DNA of 64,000 nt, taken from positions 124,001-188,000 of the forward strand of contig JAVBKX010000004.1 of NCBI GenBank assembly GCA_031553835.1, in the 5' to 3' direction. The position numbers and the translations under genes are program-made. The stretch is from JAVBKX01 sp031553835. Lineage in GTDB: Bacteria; Bacteroidota; Bacteroidia; Bacteroidales; Azobacteroidaceae. This document shows positions 33,474 to 42,655 of the stretch, in pieces. The notes beneath the pieces are model-generated. The model had not been told where the DNA came from. It ran no database searches and saw only the letters and a program-made list of their open reading frames with translations. Every line of letters starts with the position of its first letter. Position 1 is the stretch's first letter.

Positions 33474-33481
33474 TACTTTTG
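33474..33481 (+). promoter_or_regulatory. -7 promoter element of the terC-like gene
   Basis: TACTTTTG, a match to TAnnTTTG, ends 17 bases before the ATG at 33499. The upstream -33 position is unclear. Confidence 0.4.
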
Positions 33482-33498
33482 CAAAAAATTTTTTAGAC

Positions 33499-34347
33499 AT
33501 GGAATTTTTAGAAGTTTTTTTACTACCCGCTGCCTGGTTGGCATTACTGACCTTAACTTTTCTGGAAATAGTGCTGGGCATCGATAATATTGTATTTCTT
33601 TCTATTGTCACTTCCAAATTGCCTGAACAACAACAACCTAAAGCGCGGAAAACCGGATTGTTTTTAGCTATGATTTTCCGCATCGGTTTATTGTTTGGGA
33701 TTTCTTTGGTAATGAGTCTTACCAAACCGATTTATACTTTTGCATTGCCATGGATGGAAGGATCTGTTTCGGGGCAAAGTATTATTGTATTTGCCGGAGG
33801 ATTATTCCTTTTATATAAAAGCGTGACCGAAATTCATCATAAGCTGGAAGGAGCCGGCGAAACGCTGAATGCAACCAGCGTCAAAAGCAAATTTACAGCT
33901 GCCATTGTACAGATTGTAGCATTGGACATCGTTTTCTCATTCGACAGTGTATTAACTGCTGTCGGATTAGTGAGTTTCGACGAATTCGGATATGGAGGCG
34001 CCATGATGATTATGGTAAGCGCCGTTGTGATTTCCATTATCATCATGATGTTGTTTGCAGAACCGGTCAGTCATTTTGTCAACACCCACCCCAGTATTCA
34101 GATATTGGGATTGGCCTTTTTAATTTTGATCGGCGTAATGTTAATAACAGAGGCTGCTCATTTATCGCATTTGAAAGTAATGGGTACGGAAGTCGGTTCC
34201 ATTCCGAAAGGTTACTTATATTTTGCCATTTTCTTCTCTTTGATGGTTGAATTTATCAATCTGAAAATGTCTAAAAAGCAGTCTAAACCCGTACAATTAC
34301 ATCAATCGGAAATTCTCGTAGAAAATACAAAGCACAAGAAAAAATGA
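33499..34347 (+). CDS. TerC-family integral membrane protein
   Basis: 282 residues with about seven to eight membrane helices. The TerC signatures are present: LEIVLGIDNIVFLSIV near the N-terminus and VALDIVFSFDSVLTAVGL in the middle, each with conserved Asp or Asn residues in the membrane. TerC proteins have been linked to tellurite resistance and to manganese export or metalation of exported proteins. The next gene starts inside its last codons (ATGA, 34344-34347), so the two are co-translated. The link to the metal-handling genes earlier in the window is suggestive only. Confidence 0.9.
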   Translation: MEFLEVFLLPAAWLALLTLTFLEIVLGIDNIVFLSIVTSKLPEQQQPKARKTGLFLAMIFRIGLLFGISLVMSLTKPIYTFALPWMEGSVSGQSIIVFAGGLFLLYKSVTEIHHKLEGAGETLNATSVKSKFTAAIVQIVALDIVFSFDSVLTAVGLVSFDEFGYGGAMMIMVSAVVISIIIMMLFAEPVSHFVNTHPSIQILGLAFLILIGVMLITEAAHLSHLKVMGTEVGSIPKGYLYFAIFFSLMVEFINLKMSKKQSKPVQLHQSEILVENTKHKKK

Positions 34348-35219
34348 ACGTTTCCATTGGTTGGTATCATTTGTCCGCTCTTTTAATTGTCATGATATGG
34401 GGTCTGACATTTGTATCGACCAAGATCCTGCTTTTTTCGGGATTGGCTCCGGATGACATTTTCTTTTACCGGTTTTTATTGGCTTATATCGGGATTTGGT
34501 TTTTCGGAAAAAGCCGGCTTTTTTCAAAACACTGGAAAGATGAATGTATATTTCTCCTCCTTGGCATTACAGGCGGCTCGTTGTATTTTCTTACGGAAAA
34601 TTATGCTTTGCATTATACCCAGGCTTCCAATGTCGCTCTGTTAGTCAGTACCGCTCCTTTGATGACAGCTATTTTGTCTCATTTTTTTGTCTCCAATGAA
34701 AGGCTAAATCGCAATATTATCATCGGATCTTTCATTGCGTTGGGTGGCGTGGCCTTGGTGGTATTTAACGGGCAATACATCCTGGCACTCAATCCCTGGG
34801 GCGATTTTCTTAGTCTATCGGCAGCTTTATGTTGGGCGTTTTACACTATTTTGCTAAAATCCGTAGAAAAGCGATACACTACATTGTTCATCACCAGAAA
34901 AATTTTCTTCTATGGTTTGTTGACTATTCTTCCTGTATTTTGGTTTAAACCACTGAATATTAACACAGAAATACTTTTTCAGCCTAAAATATGGAGTAAT
35001 TTATTGTTTCTGGGAATCGGAGCCTCTTTGTTATGTTTTTTCTTTTGGAATCTGGCAGTAAAAAAGTTAGGCGCAATTCGTACCACCAATTATGTCTATA
35101 TTATTCCCCTGATTACTTTAGTGGCATCTTCTGTGATTATTCACGAAACCATCACGATGGTGGCGATTATTGGCGCTTTATTGATTTTGGCCGGTATTGT
35201 TTTAGCTGAACGGAAATGA
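34344..35219 (+). CDS. EamA/DMT-family transporter
   Basis: 291 residues with ten predicted membrane helices in two EamA repeats (WGLTFVSTKILLFSGLAP...; FLSLSAALCWAFYTILLKS...). Family members export metabolites or amino acids, but the substrate cannot be read from sequence. Its ATG overlaps the stop of the TerC-family gene by four bases. The stop is followed at once by a large palindromic repeat shared with the converging downstream gene. Confidence 0.9.
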   Translation: MNVSIGWYHLSALLIVMIWGLTFVSTKILLFSGLAPDDIFFYRFLLAYIGIWFFGKSRLFSKHWKDECIFLLLGITGGSLYFLTENYALHYTQASNVALLVSTAPLMTAILSHFFVSNERLNRNIIIGSFIALGGVALVVFNGQYILALNPWGDFLSLSAALCWAFYTILLKSVEKRYTTLFITRKIFFYGLLTILPVFWFKPLNINTEILFQPKIWSNLLFLGIGASLLCFFFWNLAVKKLGAIRTTNYVYIIPLITLVASSVIIHETITMVAIIGALLILAGIVLAERK

Positions 35220-35221
35220 CA

Positions 35222-35340
35222 AATGTTATGGCACACGGATGACACAGATTGGGCAGATTGTATTTTATTTCTATTTTATTCAACAAGAAAAATATCCGTG
35301 ATAATCTGCCCAATCTGTGTCATCCGCGTGCCATAACGTT
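35222..35340. repeat. Dispersed palindromic repeat, family D, between convergent genes
   Basis: 38-base arms (35222-35259 and 35303-35340) match at 36 positions, containing GATGACACAGATTGGGCAGA and its complement. It fills the gap between two convergent genes, so as RNA it would fold from either side and could end both messages. Confidence 0.85.
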
Positions 35341-35346
35341 TACATC

Positions 35347-37293
35347 TTATTTCGTTCTGAAAGGAGAAGCCGGCAATCCAGCCCCATTATATAAGTTGCA
35401 TACCGGATTATTGGCCCATGCGTAGCGCACGGCAACAGGATATGGAACATGAGGCGAACTTACCACAATTTCATTTCCTTCTATTTTAGCATCAGCCCAG
35501 TAAAATTTATGATCCGGCCCGGCAATGGTAAATCCTTTCAACGGCTCGTTATTTTTAGTTTTCAGTCCGCCATCCGTATTTGAGAAGCGAATGCGCATCT
35601 GATTTTCTTCAATAGTATAGGATTGATAAATCGGACCCGAGTAAGCAATGTTTTGCCCATAAGTTTTAGCACGGGCGGCCAACGCGAGGCGATTTCCTAC
35701 ATCCTGTTTATTTTTCGGATGAATATCCACTGCGTCTCCAATATCAATGATCACGGCCATTCCTGTATTTTCAAGATTTAATGTTTGTAATTGAGCTTCC
35801 CGCAATGCCGCCCAATCCGATTCTTCCGGTTCGGTCTGAAGTTTCATAAAATTGGCCAATTGCACAAAATAGAATGGAAAATTGCGATTCCATTGGCTTC
35901 TCCAATCCCTTATCATTAACGGAAACAATTCACTGTATTGCGCTGCACGATCGGCATTGGATTCGCCCTGATACCAAATAGCGCCTTGAATTGCGTATGG
36001 AACCAAAGGATGGATCATAGCATTGTAAAGCACTGTAGTCCGGTTGGGATTATTGGGTGATTCAGGCGCTCTTTCAAATTTATTCAAATCGACCGCAAGC
36101 TGATATTTCCAATTGCCCGACAAAGAAATTTGTTCTCCCGGTTTTTCTGATTTCAACGCCAGGTACATTTCTTCCTGTTTTCCATGAAAACCGCCGCCTC
36201 CTCCGGTATCCATTACTCGAACGGAGATCGTGGCTTTTCCTTTTTTTACCAATTTACCAGGTATTGTATAGACTCTCGGAGTAGAAAATCCATTGGTAGA
36301 TCCGATTTGCCTGCCATTGAAATAAGTAATATCATTATCGTCAATCATGGCGAGGCTTAAAGTCAAATCTTTACCTGCAAAAGTGGCCGGAATGTCCACT
36401 GTGTAACGAAACCATACGATTCCATCTACATTAGCCATACCTTTGTCTTCCCACAAACCCGGAAGATACATTTTTGTCCAACCGGTATCATTCATATCGG
36501 GAGCCGCCCAAACAGCGACACCATCCTGCAAACCATTGTCGGCCTTTTCTAATTGAACTGTCCAGGCTTGCAACTGTTGCTGATACGTTTTTTCATTCAG
36601 ATCAGACGCTTGTACTTTCTTGATTGCATTTCTGAAATCAGGCATATTTTCAAGCGTTTCTGCACTTGTCCAGGCTTCGGCAATCGTTCCTCCCCAAGAT
36701 GTGTTGATTAAGCCGATGGGGATGTTATTCATATTTTGATATAAATTCCGTCCAAAGAAATAAGCTGTAGAAGAAAATTCAGCGATGGTAGCCGGAGAAC
36801 ATACCTGCCATCCACCTGTAGAAACTTTCAAATCGGATTGAGGCTGTGAAGCGGTTACTTTATCGACTTGCAATAAACGGATATCGGGGAAATTAGCTGC
36901 AGCTATTTCCTGTTCATAATTAAGAACTTGCCCCCATCCGGCCAATGGCATTTCCATGTTGGATTGTCCTGAACAAATCCAGACTTCTCCGATCATTACA
37001 TTATTTAATTCCACTTTCTTTCCGTCGGAAATAGTAATAGTATAAGGGCCTCCTGCAACAGGAGTTTTCAGACTGGTTTTCCAATTGCCATCGGCAGAAG
37101 CTGTTACATTATACTTCTGATTGTTCCAGGAAGTAATAATTTCAACATTTTTTCCCGGAGATGCTTTACCCCAAATCGGAGCATCGGTCTGTTGCTGTAA
37201 TACCATGTTGCTGGTAAACATGGGAGGTAATTCCACTTTCGCAAACAGCGAAATGGAAATCATTAATAATAAGGAGAATACAATTGCTTTCAT
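35347..37293 (-). CDS. Sialate O-acetylesterase (SGNH-type)
   Basis: 648 residues with a signal peptide ending SLFAK. The catalytic Ser is in CSGQSNMEMPL (residues about 106-116), and the matching Asp/His pair is in DIGDAVDIHPKNK. A Jelly-roll-like inserted domain (VDGIVWFRYTVDIPATFAGKD, then MIDDNDITYFNGRQIG) is usual in the Bacteroidales sialate 9-O-acetylesterase family. It removes acetyl groups from sialic acids or other sugars in the periplasm, clearing host or plant glycans for other enzymes. No sialidase gene is in the window, so the natural substrate here may be another acetylated glycan. Confidence 0.9.
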   Translation of the reverse strand: MKAIVFSLLLMISISLFAKVELPPMFTSNMVLQQQTDAPIWGKASPGKNVEIITSWNNQKYNVTASADGNWKTSLKTPVAGGPYTITISDGKKVELNNVMIGEVWICSGQSNMEMPLAGWGQVLNYEQEIAAANFPDIRLLQVDKVTASQPQSDLKVSTGGWQVCSPATIAEFSSTAYFFGRNLYQNMNNIPIGLINTSWGGTIAEAWTSAETLENMPDFRNAIKKVQASDLNEKTYQQQLQAWTVQLEKADNGLQDGVAVWAAPDMNDTGWTKMYLPGLWEDKGMANVDGIVWFRYTVDIPATFAGKDLTLSLAMIDDNDITYFNGRQIGSTNGFSTPRVYTIPGKLVKKGKATISVRVMDTGGGGGFHGKQEEMYLALKSEKPGEQISLSGNWKYQLAVDLNKFERAPESPNNPNRTTVLYNAMIHPLVPYAIQGAIWYQGESNADRAAQYSELFPLMIRDWRSQWNRNFPFYFVQLANFMKLQTEPEESDWAALREAQLQTLNLENTGMAVIIDIGDAVDIHPKNKQDVGNRLALAARAKTYGQNIAYSGPIYQSYTIEENQMRIRFSNTDGGLKTKNNEPLKGFTIAGPDHKFYWADAKIEGNEIVVSSPHVPYPVAVRYAWANNPVCNLYNGAGLPASPFRTK

Positions 37294-37319
37294 GATTTGA
37301 TTATTTTAGTTTTTAAAGA

Positions 37320-38006
37320 TCATATATCACTTGCCTCTGCCAGAAATTCATAAAAAGGCTTCATTAGTGTAAATTCATTGCCCAACAGGGTTGCAAAGTT
37401 TGCATCAAACATTTCTTTTCCAACCGGACAGTTTTTAATCAGGTAAACGCTTTTTCGTTGCATCCAAGGCTGAAAATATTCCGGTAACTCATTCTTCACC
37501 GGTCGTTTGTATTCTTCGCCTTCCAACTTGAAACCACATTTGGAGGTTAATTCTTTTGTAATTTCCTCGAAATGTTTTTGCTCATATTCAATCTGGGAAC
37601 GAAAACTATTCATGATTTTTTTATCAGAGCCGTACAATCCCATACCGTACGCATATCCATCGCCGGAAATTTCCATAAAGAAGGCGGGAAAATTTTCCCA
37701 TTTTTCCACCAACCGCTGGAAAGTCATCCACATGTGCGTTTTATATGGAGTTTTGTCATGAGAAAACCGAATATCCCTGTAGATACGTGATAATACGCGG
37801 TTCAGGCGAAAATCCATTCGAGGATCAATATCATACATAGCCGGTGTCATCGCCGTCACCAGGGCTTTCAGCGGCTCTAACAATACCGATTGATAGACCG
37901 TTTTATTTTCGTCAAACCATGGCTTATTGTTATTCTCAGCCAAATCTTTAAAAAATTGGATCGTTGCAGGAGTAAACCCGGAAAAAACTGTTGTTGTATT
38001 TCCCAT
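37320..38006 (-). CDS. DUF2461-family protein
   Basis: 228 residues, cytoplasmic by the lack of a signal. Conserved stretches of the DUF2461/TIGR02453 family are visible: FFKDLAENNNKPWFDENK, RLNRVLSRIYRDIRFSHDKTPYKTHMW and AFFMEISGDGYAYGMGLY. The family is widespread and uncharacterised; I do not propose a function. It lies 26 bases upstream of the sialate esterase gene, in the same direction, and so could be co-transcribed. The gap to the TonB receptor (38007-38239) contains only A/T-rich sequence and no recognisable site. Confidence 0.85.
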   Translation of the reverse strand: MGNTTTVFSGFTPATIQFFKDLAENNNKPWFDENKTVYQSVLLEPLKALVTAMTPAMYDIDPRMDFRLNRVLSRIYRDIRFSHDKTPYKTHMWMTFQRLVEKWENFPAFFMEISGDGYAYGMGLYGSDKKIMNSFRSQIEYEQKHFEEITKELTSKCGFKLEGEEYKRPVKNELPEYFQPWMQRKSVYLIKNCPVGKEMFDANFATLLGNEFTLMKPFYEFLAEASDI

Positions 38007-38239
38007 TTATTTATTTTTTAACGGAGCGAATTTAAGGTTTTTTTTTGATAATTCCTTTCTCCTTGCAGCGTTTTCATATTATTATCAGTTATAAATTGAT
38101 GTTGTTTTGTTAAACATTCAATGAGCATCATTTCAAACAATAATTCCACTTCAAGAAATATTTTCTTCACAATCCTGTAATCGTATAGCAACATAATACT
38201 CCGAATTTTGCTCCCGAAATTGATTTAGTAGTTTATTTT

Positions 38240-41062
38240 ATGACAAGCAAATTCGGGTATTTAGTAATCATTTTTTTATTATGTGTAACCTCCCTGTTGG
38301 CTTCTGGCAATGGAAGTATTGAGGGCATTGTTCTTGATAAAAAAACAGGAGAGGCCATTATCGGGGCAACTGTCGCCCTGGAGTCTTTAAACAAAGGTAC
38401 AGGAACCAATTTGGATGGTAAATTCAAATTAGAGAATATTCCTGCCGGAACCTATAAGTTAAAGGTCAATTACATTTCATACGAAACAGTCGAATTATCA
38501 GATGTAGAAGTAGCTTCCGGACAAGTTTCACCAGTAAATGTAGCTCTCGTCGAATCGTCTCAATTGTTAAACGAAGTAGTTGTCACCAGTGTGAGAAGGA
38601 TGAACTCGGAAGTATCCATGCTTCACTCACAAAAAATTGCACTGACAGTAGTCAGTGGAGTTTCGTCCCAACAAATCACACGTACACAAGACCGGGATGC
38701 ATCAGAAGTAATCAAGCGTATTCCTGGCATTTCTATTATCGATGATAAGTTTGTAATTGCCCGCGGATTGTCTCAACGATACAATAATGTATGGGTCAAC
38801 AATAGCGCCGTTCCCGGAATGGAAGCGGATTCCCGTTCATTTTCCTTCGACGTTATCCCTAGTGGACAGATTGAAAATATTATGATTGTGAAATCTCCCT
38901 CTCCCGACCTTCCGGCCGATTTCTCAGGAGGATTTATTAAAATCACAACGAAAAATATGCCTTCGGAAAATTCATTCAATGTTAACTATGGAATGAATTA
39001 CAACACCAAAACAACATTCAACGATTTCAAATACAGCAACGGAAGTTCGACCGATTGGTTGGGTTTTGACAACGGCTTCCGGAGCCTCAACAATATTGTC
39101 CCCGAACGGTTGAACAATAACGATGCAAATCAGGTGGACGCAGTTACCAAAGGCGGTTTCAACAACAATTGGGATGTTCATGAAAAGAAAGCGATACCCG
39201 ATCAACGCTTGTCCTTAGTGTTGAACCGCCGTTTTGACACTCAATCGGGCAAGCAGTGGGGGCTGATTGGAGCCTTGAACTACAGCTATACGTCCCGTTC
39301 CTATACAAACATGGAAAATTCCCGCTTCGGAGTTTACAATGTGGAGCAGGATAAACCTACCTATTTATATAAATATACAGACGATATTTATCTTACAGAT
39401 TCTAAAATAGGCGGATTATTTAATTTAACATTCATCAATAACTCCAATAATAGGTTTGAATTCAGGAATATGTTCAACCAACTTGGGAGGGACAAATACA
39501 CTGAACGTGAAGGATATCAATACCTCAGCGGGCTATATAATCAGGAAAAAACAGAGTATGTATATAGCAGTCGAAGTGCTTATTCCGGACAATTAGCGGG
39601 GAATCACACTTTTACTGATACGAATAAAATGGATTGGACATTAGGGTTTTCCTATTCCAATAAAAATCAACCGGACCGGAGAATTCTTGAACGTGAAGAA
39701 AACGGATTTGCAGACGACCCTCATTATGGAGAAATGCATATCGATCAAAATGAAATATTCAGGGATTTCATCAAGCTCAATGAATATCTTTATTCTGTGA
39801 CAATGAATTATGATCGTGAACTATCATTAGGAAGCAATTTCAAACCACTGTTGAAAACCGGAATTTATGGAGAATACCGTACCCGCGACTATGATACCCG
39901 CGCTTTTTATTATCGCTGGAATGATGGGAGCTTTTCGAGTGATTTTCCCTATCGCAATGTAGTTCAATCTATTCTTATTCCCGAAAATTATGGTTTCGAT
40001 AAATTATATATTTATGAGGATACAGACAATCGCAACAGTTATTCAGGAGACGATATGTTAGGCGCCGCTTATTTAGCATTCAACCTTCCTTTTAATAAAT
40101 TCAATATTTATACGGGAGCCCGGTTGGAATACAACAAAATGACATTAACCAATTATACAACCATAAAGGAAGACTTGACTAAAGAGACTAATTATGATCA
40201 GCTAAACCTATTTCCCTCGATCAATGCAACTTACAATTTTAATAAAAAACAGTTGATGCGTTTTGCTTATGGTTCATCAATCAACCGTCAGGAATTCAGG
40301 GAAGTATCGTCCTCTGTTTATTATGACTTCGATTTATTCAGTTCGATCAAAGGAAATCCCAAGTTAAAGCCAGCTTATATACAAAATTTCGATTTGCGAT
40401 ATGAATTTTACCCTTCTCCTGCGGAATTGATTTCTTTAGCTGTGTTTTATAAACATTTCAAAAATCCAATCGAATGGACTTACCTGGATGCAGGAGGAAG
40501 TTACACCTATACTTTTGAAAACGCCGAAAGCGCTAATAATGTAGGATTGGAACTGGATATCAAGAAAAGTCTGGATTTCATAGGGATGGACAATTTCTCG
40601 CTGTTATTCAACGGTTCTTTGATCGATAGCAAAGTCATATTTGGAGAAAACAGTATGGAACATGATCGTCCGATGCAGGGACAATCGCCTTACTTAGTCA
40701 ATGCAGGACTATTCTACCAATTAGAAAAACACCAATTCAATGCTACATTAATGTATAATATTATCGGTAAGCGTATTGTCGGGATTGGCAAAGTTGACAC
40801 CAGCGAAGGAGGTAGCATCAACAACGATGTACCCGACATGTATGAAATGCCACGGAATGTACTGGATCTGTCTCTCAGTAAAAAATTCGGCAAAAACATA
40901 GAATTAAGCGCAGGAATACGTGACCTCTTAGCGCAAAAAGTGATCTTCAAACAATTCCCGAAATTCTATGATGCCGACGGCAAACTTCAAACCCGGGAAC
41001 AAATTACCAAGGAGTATACTCCCGGACAAAATATTTCTTTAACAGTAAAAGTTATTTTTTGA
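38240..41062 (+). CDS. TonB-dependent outer-membrane receptor
   Basis: 940 residues with signal peptide. An N-terminal carboxypeptidase-regulatory-like domain (GSIEGIVLDKKTGEAIIGATV, residues about 27-105) is followed by a TonB-box-like LNEVVVTSV, a plug domain (QDRDASEVIKRIPGISI... RGLSQRYNNVWVNNSAVPG) and a 22-strand-type barrel ending in VKVIF. It is not a SusC protein: it is shorter and has no SusD partner. Instead it is followed by a beta-helix lipoprotein gene 18 bases downstream. The pair may import a siderophore-like, peptide or polymer ligand; the substrate is unknown. Confidence 0.9.
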   Translation: MTSKFGYLVIIFLLCVTSLLASGNGSIEGIVLDKKTGEAIIGATVALESLNKGTGTNLDGKFKLENIPAGTYKLKVNYISYETVELSDVEVASGQVSPVNVALVESSQLLNEVVVTSVRRMNSEVSMLHSQKIALTVVSGVSSQQITRTQDRDASEVIKRIPGISIIDDKFVIARGLSQRYNNVWVNNSAVPGMEADSRSFSFDVIPSGQIENIMIVKSPSPDLPADFSGGFIKITTKNMPSENSFNVNYGMNYNTKTTFNDFKYSNGSSTDWLGFDNGFRSLNNIVPERLNNNDANQVDAVTKGGFNNNWDVHEKKAIPDQRLSLVLNRRFDTQSGKQWGLIGALNYSYTSRSYTNMENSRFGVYNVEQDKPTYLYKYTDDIYLTDSKIGGLFNLTFINNSNNRFEFRNMFNQLGRDKYTEREGYQYLSGLYNQEKTEYVYSSRSAYSGQLAGNHTFTDTNKMDWTLGFSYSNKNQPDRRILEREENGFADDPHYGEMHIDQNEIFRDFIKLNEYLYSVTMNYDRELSLGSNFKPLLKTGIYGEYRTRDYDTRAFYYRWNDGSFSSDFPYRNVVQSILIPENYGFDKLYIYEDTDNRNSYSGDDMLGAAYLAFNLPFNKFNIYTGARLEYNKMTLTNYTTIKEDLTKETNYDQLNLFPSINATYNFNKKQLMRFAYGSSINRQEFREVSSSVYYDFDLFSSIKGNPKLKPAYIQNFDLRYEFYPSPAELISLAVFYKHFKNPIEWTYLDAGGSYTYTFENAESANNVGLELDIKKSLDFIGMDNFSLLFNGSLIDSKVIFGENSMEHDRPMQGQSPYLVNAGLFYQLEKHQFNATLMYNIIGKRIVGIGKVDTSEGGSINNDVPDMYEMPRNVLDLSLSKKFGKNIELSAGIRDLLAQKVIFKQFPKFYDADGKLQTREQITKEYTPGQNISLTVKVIF

Positions 41063-41080
41063 TTTATTAATAAGTTTAGT

Positions 41081-42586
41081 ATGAAAAAGATGAAATTTTT
41101 TAGTTTTATGACAATTGCCCTGATGGCAATGTTCAGTGTTAGTTGTAGTGATGATGACAACAATGATCCCACTCCGGAACCGGATCCTAACGAACAAACT
41201 CCTATTGTTTTTAATGGCAATCAAATTGGAGATGGAGCCCAGGAATTTGAAATCAATGGAGATTACACCTTAGAAAAAGGCGTTTATACTATGAAAGGAT
41301 GGGTATATGTAACCAACGGTTCTTCGTTGACCATTCCGGCTGGAACTATTCTTAAGGGGGATAAAGACACAAAAGCTACCTTGATTGTAGAACCGGGAGG
41401 AAAAATCTATGCCCAAGGAACTGCCACCGAACCAATTGTGTTTACTTCTGCACAACCGAAAGGAAGCCGTAAACCGGGAGACTGGGGTGGTTTGATTATT
41501 TGTGGCCGTGCGAAAAACAATGCCGGAGCACAAATCATTGAAGGTGGACCTCGCACTACGCACGGAGGAGGCAATGATGACGACAATTCAGGAGTATTAA
41601 GTTATGTACGTGTTGAATTTGCCGGATACCCATTTATGGCTGACCAGGAAATCAACGGAATCACTTTGGGCTCGGTCGGTCGTGGCACTCAAATCGATCA
41701 CTTGCAGGTTTCTTATTCCAATGATGATTCTTACGAATGGTTCGGAGGAACAGTAAATTGTAAATATTTGGTTGCTTTCCATGGTTGGGATGATGAATTC
41801 GATACCGATAACGGTTTTTCCGGAAATCTTCAATTCTTATTAAGTGTTCGCCATCCTAAAATTGCCGACACATCATTATCTAACGGATTCGAATCAGATA
41901 ACAACAAAGACGGAACAACTGCTTCTCCGAACACAAGCTGCGTTTTCAGTAATGCAACATTCATTGGTCCAATCGGACAAGATGCGGCTTTTGAAAATAC
42001 CACAACATACATCAATGGAGGTGGTTACAATCCAAACAATGGTGCAAAACCAGGTGTATTCCAAGCTGCAATGCAAATCCGTAGAAATTCCAAGTTAAAT
42101 TGCTTCAATTCTGTTGCCATCGGTTTCCCTGTTGGTTTATTATTGGATAATGAAAAGGGTAAAACACATGATGCTGCTAAAAACAGAGAATTATCTTTAC
42201 AAAATATCTATTTCGCAGGAATGACAGTATTAGGTTCAGATAAAAACAAAAGCTGGAAAGACTATTATTCTGCTGATGGCGTAAATGAAGATACGAGCAA
42301 AGAATCATACTCAAGCACTTTCTTCAAAGCACAAACAGGAAACCAATATTATTCGGCGATTTCTGAATTGATGTTGAACCAGCCTAATAGTTTGCAAGCT
42401 AGTCCGAATTACGGTCCAAAAAGCGGCAGTCCACTTACAGGAAAAAACACCAGTGATTTGTTCAAAGATTCCAAACTTTCGGGATTCGATAAAGTTGACT
42501 ACATTGGAGCATTCAAAAGCGATGCTGATGCTGACAACTGGATGAAAGGCTGGACAAATTTTGATCCGCAAAATACGGAATACTAA
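41081..42586 (+). CDS. Beta-helix-like surface lipoprotein partnered with a TonB receptor
   Basis: 501 residues. Lipobox FSVSC (Cys22) followed by a run of acidic residues (SDDDNNDPTPEPDPNE), a pattern that in Bacteroidota often sends lipoproteins to the cell surface. The rest has right-handed beta-helix-like turns (LTIPAGTILKGDKDTKATLI, VEPGGKIYAQGTATEPIVFT, DWGGLIICGRAKNNAGA, FAGYPFMADQEINGI). No catalytic residues stand out. It lies directly downstream of the TonB receptor and probably binds its ligand or forms its outer lid. Similar proteins carry vague annotations, so I leave the role open. The stop codon is the first part of a dispersed repeat. Confidence 0.75.
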   Translation: MKKMKFFSFMTIALMAMFSVSCSDDDNNDPTPEPDPNEQTPIVFNGNQIGDGAQEFEINGDYTLEKGVYTMKGWVYVTNGSSLTIPAGTILKGDKDTKATLIVEPGGKIYAQGTATEPIVFTSAQPKGSRKPGDWGGLIICGRAKNNAGAQIIEGGPRTTHGGGNDDDNSGVLSYVRVEFAGYPFMADQEINGITLGSVGRGTQIDHLQVSYSNDDSYEWFGGTVNCKYLVAFHGWDDEFDTDNGFSGNLQFLLSVRHPKIADTSLSNGFESDNNKDGTTASPNTSCVFSNATFIGPIGQDAAFENTTTYINGGGYNPNNGAKPGVFQAAMQIRRNSKLNCFNSVAIGFPVGLLLDNEKGKTHDAAKNRELSLQNIYFAGMTVLGSDKNKSWKDYYSADGVNEDTSKESYSSTFFKAQTGNQYYSAISELMLNQPNSLQASPNYGPKSGSPLTGKNTSDLFKDSKLSGFDKVDYIGAFKSDADADNWMKGWTNFDPQNTEY

Positions 42587-42655
42587 TTGAGAATGGAGAA
42601 TGGAGAATTGAGATTGGAAATGAGGTTTCGTCCTAAAATAATTCCATTCTCAATT
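42585..42655. repeat. Dispersed palindromic repeat, family A, supplying two stop codons
   Basis: AATTGAGAATGGA (42585-42597) and TCCATTCTCAATT (42643-42655) are perfect complements with a tandem GGAGAATT-type unit in the left half. The plus-strand gene ends at TAA (42584-42586) at its left edge, and the minus-strand regulator ends at TGA (42650-42652) inside its right arm. It sits between convergent genes and may terminate both. Confidence 0.8.

Noticed and set aside
38007..38239. Intergenic gap before the TonB receptor, checked for small RNA or riboswitch
   Set aside because: Only A/T-rich sequence without a stable stem or recognised riboswitch core; nothing supportable.
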